A stretch of DNA of 64,000 bases from JADJYF01 sp965278995 (GTDB taxonomy: Bacteria; Pseudomonadota; Gammaproteobacteria; Ga0077536), in the NCBI GenBank assembly GCA_965278995.1, contig OZ257136.1:2108001-2172000 (forward strand). The letters are read 5' to 3'. The notes beneath the pieces are model-generated. The model was given only the letters and a program-made list of their open reading frames with translations. It did not search any database and was not told the DNA's origin. Of this stretch, positions 34,066-42,277 are shown in pieces; position 1 is the first letter of the stretch; each line of letters starts with the position of its first letter. The translations under genes were made by a program, and so were the position numbers.

Positions 34066-34821
34066 ATGGCAACGCCCACCACCACGACCGCTACACCCGT
34101 TCACCAGCTGACGGTACCCGGCGCGCGCACCTGGTCGTGGCTGCTGCGGCGTGGCTACGCGCTAACGCTGACCGACCTCGAAGGCGGCGCGAACTGTTCG
34201 GTCCTGTTGTTCAATGCGCTGGAAAAAAGCGAGCGTTACAACATGGCTGACACATTGAAAGCACAGCACACCGCAATGCTGACAGCCGGCCATGTGTGCT
34301 ATTCGGATATGGGCCGTATTCTTGTCGCCATTACTGCCGATACGCGCGGCGGTCATGACACGATCTGCGGTGTTTCAGACAGCGAGCTCGTACGCCGCCG
34401 CTACGGGGAATCGCGTTATCAGGAAGCGCGCAATGCGTGTCATCGCAATGGCCGCGAGCTCTTTCTGATTGAACTCGGCAAGTGGGGACTCGATAAACGC
34501 GATCTTGTCGCCTGCATCAATTTTTTCAGTCGTGTCACGGTCGATGACGACGGCGCGCTCTCACTCATTGAGCCGCCGGCTGGCGCCGGTGACCGCGTGG
34601 TCCTGCGGGCGGAGATGGATACGCTGGTCGTCCTGAATACCTGCCCGCACCCGCTGGCGTCTGGTACCCAATGGGCGCCGCGACCAGTAGTCTGCGAGAT
34701 CCACGCTGTGCCGCCGGCGACTGCGGATGATCCGTGTCGGTTGTCCTGCGAGGAGAACGGGCGCGGCTACCAGAACAACGCCATCTATCATTGCCAGTCC
34801 GACCACGGTGCACGGACATGA
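34066..34821 (+). CDS. DUF1989 protein, carboxyguanidine deiminase subunit (first of pair)
   Basis: A 251-residue DUF1989 protein long annotated as 'urea carboxylase-associated protein'. The established role of such pairs is carboxyguanidine deiminase (CgdAB), which releases ammonia from carboxyguanidine to give allophanate. Family features: LTLTDLEGGANCSVLLFNA, a GRILVAITADTRGGHDTICG segment and LIELGKWGLDKRDLVACINFF, then NTCPHPLAS near the C-terminus. Conserved His/Cys residues may hold a metal. I cannot decide by eye which subunit is CgdA and which CgdB. Its stop overlaps the next ATG (34818-34821). Confidence 0.85.
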   Translation: MATPTTTTATPVHQLTVPGARTWSWLLRRGYALTLTDLEGGANCSVLLFNALEKSERYNMADTLKAQHTAMLTAGHVCYSDMGRILVAITADTRGGHDTICGVSDSELVRRRYGESRYQEARNACHRNGRELFLIELGKWGLDKRDLVACINFFSRVTVDDDGALSLIEPPAGAGDRVVLRAEMDTLVVLNTCPHPLASGTQWAPRPVVCEIHAVPPATADDPCRLSCEENGRGYQNNAIYHCQSDHGART

Positions 34822-35462
34822 GTGCCGCGCTCGTCAGCAGCGCGCGCGTTGCGGCCACAGCCGTCCACCTGGCCGACGTCCCGGCGGGCGAGCCGTGGCT
34901 CTATCGACTGCGTGCCGGGCAGACGCTCCGCATTCTCGATCTGGAAGGCAATCAAGCGGTCGATACGCTGTTCTTCAATGCCAACGATGTGCGTGAGCGC
35001 TACAGCGCCGTCGATACCATCCGCGCACAAGGCCGGCTGTATCTGACGACCGGCAGCCGCCTGCTCTCCAACGACGGTCGCGTGATGCTGACTATTGTTG
35101 CTGATACCTGCGGGCGCCACGATACGCTGGGCGGCGCGTGTGCGGCCGAGAGCAACCAGGTGCGCTATGCGCTCGACAAATGGCCCATGCACAGCTGTCG
35201 CGACAATTTCCTGCTTGCCATTGCGACGGCGGATGTTGGTTTGAGCAAACGCGACCTGACCAGCAACATCAATTTCTTCATGAACGTGCCCGTGACGCCT
35301 GATGGCAAACTCAGTTTCGCTGACGGCATTTCCGCGCCTGGCAAGTACGTCGAGCTCGAAGCGCAGATGGATGTGCTGGTGCTGATCTCGAATTGTCCGC
35401 AGCTCAATAATCCGTGCAACGCCTATAACCCGACACCGATACGACTGCTGGTGTGGGACTAA
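34818..35462 (+). CDS. DUF1989 protein, carboxyguanidine deiminase subunit (second of pair)
   Basis: A 214-residue paralogue of the preceding protein; together they are expected to form the heteromeric carboxyguanidine deiminase. Core segments are LRILDLEGNQAVDTLFFNA, VADTCGRHDTLGGACAAES (His-Asp and Cys motif), LSKRDLTSNINFFMNVPV and the closing CNAYNPTPIRLLVWD. ATG 34818 overlaps the upstream stop; the open frame from 34734 is out of context. The following 115-nt gap contains a guanidine-II riboswitch. Confidence 0.87.
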   Translation: MSAALVSSARVAATAVHLADVPAGEPWLYRLRAGQTLRILDLEGNQAVDTLFFNANDVRERYSAVDTIRAQGRLYLTTGSRLLSNDGRVMLTIVADTCGRHDTLGGACAAESNQVRYALDKWPMHSCRDNFLLAIATADVGLSKRDLTSNINFFMNVPVTPDGKLSFADGISAPGKYVELEAQMDVLVLISNCPQLNNPCNAYNPTPIRLLVWD

Positions 35463-35522
35463 GGACCCTGGTCAGCATTAGCTGGTCAACACCGAGGGTG
35501 TTCCTGAGCAAAGGCTGGCGCC

Positions 35523-35575
35523 GCTGGCAGGGACGACCCGCCAGCGCAATAAACCCTGCGGGACGACCCGTCCGG
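35523..35575 (+). promoter_or_regulatory. Guanidine-II (mini-ykkC) riboswitch before the carboxylase gene
   Basis: Two hairpins with identical GGG-ACGA-CCC tips, the hallmark of this class. P1 is GCTGGC-A-GGG / CCC-GCCAGC (35523-35545) with loop ACGA 35533-35536. P2 has CGGG/CCCG around ACGA 35563-35566, plus a weaker lower stem (CC 35555-35556 with GG 35574-35575). The linker is short (35546-35554). Each loop binds one guanidinium and the two loops dock. It ends 2 nt before the GTG at 35578, so it must control ribosome access to the carboxylase start. The hairpin AACACC-GAG-GGTGTT (35488-35502) lies just upstream. Confidence 0.88.
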
Positions 35576-35577
35576 AT

Positions 35578-38500
35578 GTGCGAGAAAACGCCTTGTTCGA
35601 CAAAGTCCTGATCGCCAATCGTGGCGCCATCGCCTGCCGCATCGCACGAACGCTGAAACGACTCGGCATCGGCGTCGTGGCCGTCTATACCGACGCCGAC
35701 AGTGCATCGCGGCACGTCCTCGAAGCGGATGTCGCGATCCGTATTGGCACTGGCCCGGCAGCGAGTTCCTATCTCAACGTCGAGTCGATCCTGAATGCCG
35801 CACAGACGAGTGGCGCCACAGCCATCCATCCCGGCTACGGCTTTCTGGCCGAGAACGCCGCCTTCGCCGAGGCCTGCGCCGCGCGCGATATCACGTTCAT
35901 CGGGCCGCGGCCTGAGCACCTGCGTGATTTCGGGCTCAAACACACGGCACGTGCACTGGCCGCGAACTGCGGCGTACCGCTGCTTCCGGGCAGTGCGCTG
36001 CTGGCAGATCTTGCCGCAGCGCACATCGCAGCCGCGGAGATCGGCTATCCGGTCATGCTGAAAAGCACGGCGGGCGGCGGTGGCATCGGTATGCGTCTGT
36101 GCGCAGACGCTGCCGAACTGACCGCTGCATTCGACGTCGTGCGTCGACTGTCGCAGAACAACTTCGCCGACAGCGGCTTGTATCTGGAAAAATTTGTCGC
36201 CCGCGCACGGCATATCGAGATTCAGATCTTCGGCGATGGCGAAGGCGCTGTTGCGAGTCTCGGCGAACGCGACTGCTCGTTGCAGCGGCGGCATCAGAAA
36301 GTCGTCGAGGAAACACCGGCGCCGAACTTGCCTTCGCAGACGCGTGCGGTACTGGCCGAGCATGCCGTGCGTCTGATGGCGGCAGTCGCTTATCAGTCAG
36401 CCGGGACGGTCGAGTTCATTGTCGATGCAGCCACCGGTGCTGCGTATTTTCTCGAAGTAAACACGCGCCTGCAGGTCGAACACGGCGTGACCGAAGAAGT
36501 GACCGCCGTCGATCTGGTCGAATGGATGGTGAAACTAGCCGCTGGCGAACGGCCGCCGTTTGACGCCATCCCAGCGACACCGCACGGGCATGCCATTCAG
36601 GTGCGACTCTACGCCGAGGATCCGGCGCGCGATTTCCGCCCGCAAGCCGGCCTGTTGACTGAAGTCGCGTGGCCACAGGGGCCGCGCATCGATACCTGGG
36701 TCGAACGCGGCATCGAAATTTCGTCGTTCTATGATCCGATGCTGGGCAAGCTTATCGTGCAGGCGGATTCCCGTGCCGGGGCATTGCGCGCGCTCGAGCT
36801 CGCACTGACCGAGACACGTCTCGCCGGCATCGAAACGAATCTCGACTATCTGCGCACGATTATCGACTCGCCCGCTTTTCGTGGCGGCGATTACAGCACC
36901 GGCACGCTGGCCACGATCGCGAACTGCGCAGCAACCATCGAAGTCCTGCAACCCGGGACCGAGACCACCGTGCAGGATTATCCCGGTCGCCTCGGCTACT
37001 GGGCGGTCGGCGTGCCGCCATCCGGTCCGATGGACAATCTCGCGTTCCGGTTCGGCAATCGGCTGCTTGGCAACGACAGCGCCGCTGCAGGGCTCGAATT
37101 CACCTTGACCGGACCGACGCTCCGGTTCGAGTCCGCGACGCGCGTGTGCCTGACTGGCGCAGTCATGGCGGCAACGCTCGACGGCTGCGCATTGACGTGG
37201 AACACCGTGCACGACGTCACTGCCGGCAGCACGCTCGCCATCGGCGCGTGCAGCGGACTCGGCGTACGCGCTTACCTCTGTGTCGCTGGCGGCATCGATG
37301 TGCCGCACTACATGGGCGCCCGGGCGACGTTCACGCTGGGCCGCTTTGGCGGCCATGCCGGGCGAGCGCTGCGTCAGGGAGATGTGCTGCATCTCGGACA
37401 TGCGCGCACCATGCCATCAGCAAACACGCTCGTCGGCGATCTCGTGCCGCGATTGACCGATGAATGGACACTGCAGGTGATCTACGGCCCGCATGGCGCA
37501 CCGGATTTCTTTACACCCGACGACATCGCGCAACTGTTCAGCGCAAGCTACGAGGTGCATTACAACTCGAGTCGCACCGGGGTGCGCCTGATCGGGCCGA
37601 AGCCGCAATGGGCACGGATTGACGGTGGCGAGGCGGGACTGCATCCGTCGAATATTCATGACAATGCTTATGCAGTCGGCGCACTCGATTTCACCGGCGA
37701 CATGCCGGTCATCCTCGGCCCCGACGGCCCCAGTCTCGGCGGCTTCGTGTGTCCGGCTGTCGTTATCGAAGCCGACCGGTGGAAACTCGGCCAGCTTGCA
37801 CCGGGCGACCGCGTGCGTTTCGTCGCGGTTACTGTCAGCGCCGCCGTCGCACTGGCCCAAGCGCAGGACGCCGCACTCGCGAGCTTGAGTCCACTGCCGG
37901 GGCACTGCGCAGCGGCAGCGCTGCACGATCCACGCATCGCAACGCAGGGTACCGGCCACAATCGCATCGTTACCCGACTCGCCGGCGATCGCTATCTGTT
38001 GATCGAGTTCGGTCTGCCCGTGCTCGATCTCGGTCTGCGCATCCGTGTGCAGCGCCTGTTGCAGGCACTGCAGGCACGAAGCGTTCCTGGCGTGCTCGAA
38101 TTGACGCCTGGCATCCGCTCGCTGCAGATCCACTACGACAGCCGGCAGATCACGCGTGAGGCTCTGCAGACGATCGTCGCCGAAACAACGGCGACCATTG
38201 ACGACACCGACGACACTGCGGATTTCCGCATGCCTTCGCGCATCGTTCATCTGCCGCTGTCGTGGGACGACCCGGCCACGCGCCTCGCGATCGAGCGCTA
38301 TACCCAGGCAGTTCGTGCCGATGCGCCGTGGTGTCCGAGCAACCTTGAATTCATCCGGCGCATCAACGGACTGGCCAGCGTCGATGCAGTCAGGGATATC
38401 GTGTTTGCGGCGAGCTATCTGGTGATGGGTCTCGGTGACGTCTATCTCGGGGCGCCTGTCGCCACGCCGCTGGATCCTCGCCACCGCCTGGTGACAACCA

Positions 38501-39186
38501 AGTACAACCCGGCGCGAACCTGGACACCGGAAAATGCCGTTGGCATCGGCGGCTCCTATCTGTGTATTTATGGCATGGAAGGACCAGGTGGTTATCAGTT
38601 CGTCGGCCGTACCGTGCAGATGTGGAACCGCTATCGACGCACGCGCGAATTCGAACAACCGTGGCTGCTGCGATGCTTCGACCAGATCCGATTCTTCCCG
38701 GTCAGCGCCGAGGAACTGCTCGATGCGCGTACCGCGTTTCCGCTCGGCCGATACCCGCTGAACATCGAACAGACCACATTCAGTCTGCTCGACTATCGCC
38801 ACATGCTGGCGACCGAAGCGGCCACGATTGCACGATTCAAATCGACTCAACAGGACGCATTCAATGCCGAGCGTGAACGCTGGGCGGCGGCTGGTGTGGA
38901 GTTGATGCCGGACAATCCGCCGCCGTTCGAGGCCAGCGCCGTCACTGCGCTGAATGCTGGCGAACGGGCTATCGGTGCGCATGTCCATGGCAGCGTGTGG
39001 CAGGTGCTGGTCGAACGCGGGCAACGCATCGCCGCCGGCGAAACACTGGTTGTGCTGGAGTCAATGAAAATGGAAGTAGCGATAGTCGCCGAATTCGCCG
39101 GTGTCGTTGATCGCGTGCTCTGCAAACCCGGTCATCCGGTCGCGCCCGGGCAACCCCTGCTGGTGATGGAGCCACTGCCTATATGA
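35578..39186 (+). CDS. Biotin-dependent guanidine carboxylase (annotated class: urea carboxylase)
   Basis: A 1202-residue multidomain enzyme: biotin carboxylase with ATP-grasp (about 5-455; KVLIANRGAIACRIARTLK, KSTAGGGGIGMRL, LEVNTRLQVEHGVTE), then a KipA/AHS2-type domain (about 460-770), a KipI/AHS1-type domain (about 790-1080) and a C-terminal biotinyl domain with the acceptor Lys1164 in LESMKMEV. It lacks a fused allophanate hydrolase, which is the separate atzF. It carboxylates guanidine (or urea) with ATP and bicarbonate; riboswitches on both sides of the operon favour guanidine. Start unclear: GTG 35578 or TTG 35593, the latter giving the usual FDKVLIANRG start. Stop overlaps atzF. Confidence 0.88.
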   Translation: MRENALFDKVLIANRGAIACRIARTLKRLGIGVVAVYTDADSASRHVLEADVAIRIGTGPAASSYLNVESILNAAQTSGATAIHPGYGFLAENAAFAEACAARDITFIGPRPEHLRDFGLKHTARALAANCGVPLLPGSALLADLAAAHIAAAEIGYPVMLKSTAGGGGIGMRLCADAAELTAAFDVVRRLSQNNFADSGLYLEKFVARARHIEIQIFGDGEGAVASLGERDCSLQRRHQKVVEETPAPNLPSQTRAVLAEHAVRLMAAVAYQSAGTVEFIVDAATGAAYFLEVNTRLQVEHGVTEEVTAVDLVEWMVKLAAGERPPFDAIPATPHGHAIQVRLYAEDPARDFRPQAGLLTEVAWPQGPRIDTWVERGIEISSFYDPMLGKLIVQADSRAGALRALELALTETRLAGIETNLDYLRTIIDSPAFRGGDYSTGTLATIANCAATIEVLQPGTETTVQDYPGRLGYWAVGVPPSGPMDNLAFRFGNRLLGNDSAAAGLEFTLTGPTLRFESATRVCLTGAVMAATLDGCALTWNTVHDVTAGSTLAIGACSGLGVRAYLCVAGGIDVPHYMGARATFTLGRFGGHAGRALRQGDVLHLGHARTMPSANTLVGDLVPRLTDEWTLQVIYGPHGAPDFFTPDDIAQLFSASYEVHYNSSRTGVRLIGPKPQWARIDGGEAGLHPSNIHDNAYAVGALDFTGDMPVILGPDGPSLGGFVCPAVVIEADRWKLGQLAPGDRVRFVAVTVSAAVALAQAQDAALASLSPLPGHCAAAALHDPRIATQGTGHNRIVTRLAGDRYLLIEFGLPVLDLGLRIRVQRLLQALQARSVPGVLELTPGIRSLQIHYDSRQITREALQTIVAETTATIDDTDDTADFRMPSRIVHLPLSWDDPATRLAIERYTQAVRADAPWCPSNLEFIRRINGLASVDAVRDIVFAASYLVMGLGDVYLGAPVATPLDPRHRLVTTKYNPARTWTPENAVGIGGSYLCIYGMEGPGGYQFVGRTVQMWNRYRRTREFEQPWLLRCFDQIRFFPVSAEELLDARTAFPLGRYPLNIEQTTFSLLDYRHMLATEAATIARFKSTQQDAFNAERERWAAAGVELMPDNPPPFEASAVTALNAGERAIGAHVHGSVWQVLVERGQRIAAGETLVVLESMKMEVAIVAEFAGVVDRVLCKPGHPVAPGQPLLVMEPLPI

Positions 39187-40985
39187 ATTCATCGTCTTTC
39201 GACCCCGGCATCGCAGCGCTCAGCGCCGCCTATCGCGAACGTTCGCTCCACCCTCGCGAAGTCGTCGCTGCCATCCATGCAAACATCGAGCGCACGCGTG
39301 CAATGAACATCTGGATCGATGTGCTCGACGATGTGGCGCTCGAACCTTATCTCGCACGCCTCGATCGGAATGCGCCGTCGAGTCTGCCGCTGTGGGGCAT
39401 TCCGTTCGCGATCAAGGACAACATCGATCTTGCCAATCGCCCGACGACAGCCGCTTGCCCGGCTTACAGCTATACACCGTCGCGTTCGGCTTTCGTCGTC
39501 GAACAGCTGCTCGCCGCGGGCGCCCTACCCATCGGCAAGACCAATCTCGATCAGTTCGCCGCCGGCCTGGTTGGCACGCGCTCGCCGTATGGCGTAACTG
39601 CCAATGCGTTCGACCCGCATTACGTCAGCGGCGGATCCAGCGCCGGCTCGGCAGTCGCTGTCGCGCTGGGCCAGGCGAGCTTCGCACTGGGCACTGATAC
39701 CGCCGGATCCGGCCGCATCCCGGCTGCGTTCAACAATCTCGTCGGCATCAAACCGACGCGTGGCCTGTTGAGCACACGTGGCGTCGTCCCGGCCTGCCGT
39801 TCGCTCGACTGTGTGTCGGTGTTCGCGCTCGATTTCCACGATGCGGCGAGCGTGTTGCGCATTGCTGCGGCGAGCGATGCCGATGATCCTTATGCACGTC
39901 GATTCGACGCTGTCGATTCGCTCGATGCGCACTTTGTCTTTGGCGTGCCGGACACCTGTGATTTCGTCGAAGCCAGCGACCGCGCCCTGTTCGAGTCAAC
40001 CATCTCGCGTCTGAAAACACTCGGCGGCGTCGCCCGCTCGGTGCCGATTGCGCCATTCGCCGCTGCTGCCCGTCTGCTTTACGAAGGTCCCTGGATTGCG
40101 GAGCGCTATGCCGGCATTGCCGATTTTCTCGCCCGCTGCGAAGACCAACTGCATCCAGTGACACGTGCGATCATTGCTCCGGCACGCAGCCGCAGCGCCG
40201 TCGAATACTTCGACGCAGCCGCAGCTCTGGCCCGCCTGCAGCTCGAATGCACGCGTCACCTGCACGGGCTGGCCTGCCTGCTGCTGCCGGCGGCACCGCT
40301 GCATCCGACGCAGGCTGCCGTGGCGGCCGACCCGATAAGTGTGAACACCCGGCTCGGTACCTATACCAATTTTATGAACCTGCTCGACCTGGCCGGCGTC
40401 GCTGTACCAGCAGGTTGGCGTGACAACGGACTGCCATTCGGCGTGACGCTGTGCGCGCCGGCCGGTCACGATGCCCGGCTCGCGACACTCGGCGCACGCC
40501 TGCACGCCGCCGGTGAACTGCCGCGTGGTGCACTCGGCCTTGCACTCGCACCGGCGTCCAGCGTGGATGTCTGCTGGCAAGCGCCGGTGGCGACTTTCGA
40601 TATTGCTGTATGCGGTGCACACATGGCCGGGCTGGCTCTGAATGCGCAATTGACCAGCCGCGGTGGCTATCTGCTCGAATGCCTGCGTACGGCACCCTGC
40701 TATCGGCTCTATGCGCTGCCGGGCGGGCCGCCGGCACGCCCGGGACTGGTCCGACAGCGTCAAGGTGGCATGGCAATAGACATCGAAATCTGGCGACTGC
40801 CGGCGGCGGCTGTCGGCAGTTTCATGGCCGCCATTCCAGCGCCTCTCGGTATCGGACGTCTCGCCCTGGAGGACGGTCGCGAAGTGGCCGGCTTTCTGTG
40901 TGAAGCGAGCGCTTGTACGGACGCCCGCGATATCAGTGCATTGGGCGGCTGGCGGGCTTATCTCGCCGAACGTTCAAACACCTGA
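39183..40985 (+). CDS. atzF: Allophanate hydrolase AtzF
   Basis: A 600-residue amidase-signature enzyme. The Ser-cisSer-Lys triad is intact: Lys78 (AIKDN), Ser152 (GGSSAGS) and Ser176 (TDTAGSGRIP), with the same spacing (74 and 24) as in Pseudomonas AtzF. A C-terminal domain of about 130 residues follows, needed in this family for full conversion of N-carboxy intermediates. It turns allophanate into 2 NH3 and 2 CO2, the last step of guanidine breakdown here. ATG 39183 overlaps the carboxylase stop (39183-39186), so the two are coupled. Confidence 0.95.
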   Translation: MNSSSFDPGIAALSAAYRERSLHPREVVAAIHANIERTRAMNIWIDVLDDVALEPYLARLDRNAPSSLPLWGIPFAIKDNIDLANRPTTAACPAYSYTPSRSAFVVEQLLAAGALPIGKTNLDQFAAGLVGTRSPYGVTANAFDPHYVSGGSSAGSAVAVALGQASFALGTDTAGSGRIPAAFNNLVGIKPTRGLLSTRGVVPACRSLDCVSVFALDFHDAASVLRIAAASDADDPYARRFDAVDSLDAHFVFGVPDTCDFVEASDRALFESTISRLKTLGGVARSVPIAPFAAAARLLYEGPWIAERYAGIADFLARCEDQLHPVTRAIIAPARSRSAVEYFDAAAALARLQLECTRHLHGLACLLLPAAPLHPTQAAVAADPISVNTRLGTYTNFMNLLDLAGVAVPAGWRDNGLPFGVTLCAPAGHDARLATLGARLHAAGELPRGALGLALAPASSVDVCWQAPVATFDIAVCGAHMAGLALNAQLTSRGGYLLECLRTAPCYRLYALPGGPPARPGLVRQRQGGMAIDIEIWRLPAAAVGSFMAAIPAPLGIGRLALEDGREVAGFLCEASACTDARDISALGGWRAYLAERSNT

Positions 40986-41010
40986 CGCCTGCGCATTTCA
41001 CGCTTTCTCG

Positions 41011-42270
41011 TCAGAAGAAACCGTTAGCTGGCAGGGTCACGTCGTTTATGAGGTGATTGCCGATAGCGCGCGCCTTGTACACCGTCGGGTTATGCGAAGC
41101 GACGGTGCGGATATTGCGCCAGTGCCGATCGAGATCGGCGCTTTGTCTGACGGCCGAGGCACCACCGACATCGAACAGGCGCGTCGCCGCGCGGACCGCG
41201 AGATCATCGATCACAACTTTCGCCTGCGCAGCCAGCATCGAAGCTCGATGGGCGAGCGCGAAGTCCGCTGCGCCGTTTACGACTGATGCAAGTGCCACGT
41301 CCTGGGCATCGGCCGCTGCCAGCACGACACTCTCCGCGGCAAATGCAGCACTCTCGAGTTCGCCGACTATCTGCTGAAGCAGCGGATCGGCGCTCGCCGT
41401 GTCGCTTGGCGCATGAGAGTAGGTGCGGCCGCGATTCTTGACCATCTGCACGGCATCGGTTGCGACGTTACGCATGATTCCGGCGATGACGGCAGTCAGA
41501 ATCAATTGAATGAACTGGCCGACGACCAACGGGTCGGCGGCATCCTGGACAGATGCCGTCTCCGAACTCTCGACGCCGGCGGCCAGGACTTCTTCGGGGA
41601 GCACTTCCACGTCGTGAAAAACCGCCGTGCCGCTGCCAGTAAGGCGTTGGCCGATGCCGTCCCAGTCGTCTTCGAGCGTTACGCCGGCGCGCGCGGTGGG
41701 AATGATCACGGAGACGACCTTGCCAGCCGAATCACAGGCAAAAACCATGACCCAGTCTGAATACAGACTGCCGGTGACGTAGTACTTGGTGCCGTTCAGG
41801 ACATAGCGCTCGCCACGCGGGACCAGCTTGGTCGCGAACAACCAACTGCCCACCGCAGCGCTACCGCCCAACTCGGATATCGCATTGCCGAAAATCGCGC
41901 CGTTTACGATCTTCTCGATCCACGGCTTGCGGTCGGCGACGTGTTTCGCGCGGAGTCGCTCTTCAACGACCCAGAAATGGGCGCGCAGGAGATGCGCCAC
42001 ATCGGGATCGGCTGCCGCGAGATCCATCAGCATCGCGAAGTATTCGCGCACCGAGCAGCCGCCACCGCCCTCAGCCACCGGTACGCGTATGGCGCCGAGT
42101 CGGGATTGACGAACCAGATCGATAGCTTCGTACAGCGGGGTTCCCGCCCGTTTACTCGCTGCAGCCGAGGCGCCAATGGCGGCGATCAGCTGCTTCATTT
42201 CCGCCGATCCGACGCGCGGCGGATCGGCGCGCGTGCTGCTCGGCGTTTGCACCATTGCAGACATCGTCAT
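41011..42270 (-). CDS. DszC/SfnB-like acyl-CoA dehydrogenase-fold flavoprotein
   Basis: A 419-residue protein of the acyl-CoA dehydrogenase superfamily, closest in pattern to the DszC/SfnB flavin-dependent monooxygenase branch: GAIRVPVAEGGGGCSVREYF, FGNAISELGG, YVLNGTKYYVTGSLYSDWVMVF, LTGSGTAVFHDVEVLPEEVL and a C-terminal LFDVGGASAVRQSADLDRHWRN. Such enzymes use reduced FMN to oxygenate sulfur compounds or open rings rather than dehydrogenating acyl-CoA. ATG 42270 or the internal ATG 42264 fits AAGGA upstream. It starts 7 nt after the amidohydrolase gene and is likely co-transcribed with it. Convergent with atzF. Confidence 0.82.
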   Translation of the reverse strand: MTMSAMVQTPSSTRADPPRVGSAEMKQLIAAIGASAAASKRAGTPLYEAIDLVRQSRLGAIRVPVAEGGGGCSVREYFAMLMDLAAADPDVAHLLRAHFWVVEERLRAKHVADRKPWIEKIVNGAIFGNAISELGGSAAVGSWLFATKLVPRGERYVLNGTKYYVTGSLYSDWVMVFACDSAGKVVSVIIPTARAGVTLEDDWDGIGQRLTGSGTAVFHDVEVLPEEVLAAGVESSETASVQDAADPLVVGQFIQLILTAVIAGIMRNVATDAVQMVKNRGRTYSHAPSDTASADPLLQQIVGELESAAFAAESVVLAAADAQDVALASVVNGAADFALAHRASMLAAQAKVVIDDLAVRAATRLFDVGGASAVRQSADLDRHWRNIRTVASHNPTVYKARAIGNHLINDVTLPANGFF

Positions 42271-42277
42271 TCCTTCG

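Noticed and set aside
35576..35611. ATG-started 11-codon leader peptide overlapping the carboxylase start
   Set aside because: No Shine-Dalgarno, no runs of regulatory codons, and it overlaps the guanidine-II P2 edge; probably chance.
37417..39024. 535-codon minus-strand open frame opposite the carboxylase gene
   Set aside because: Shadow of the AHS and biotinyl domains; no family match or ribosome-binding site.
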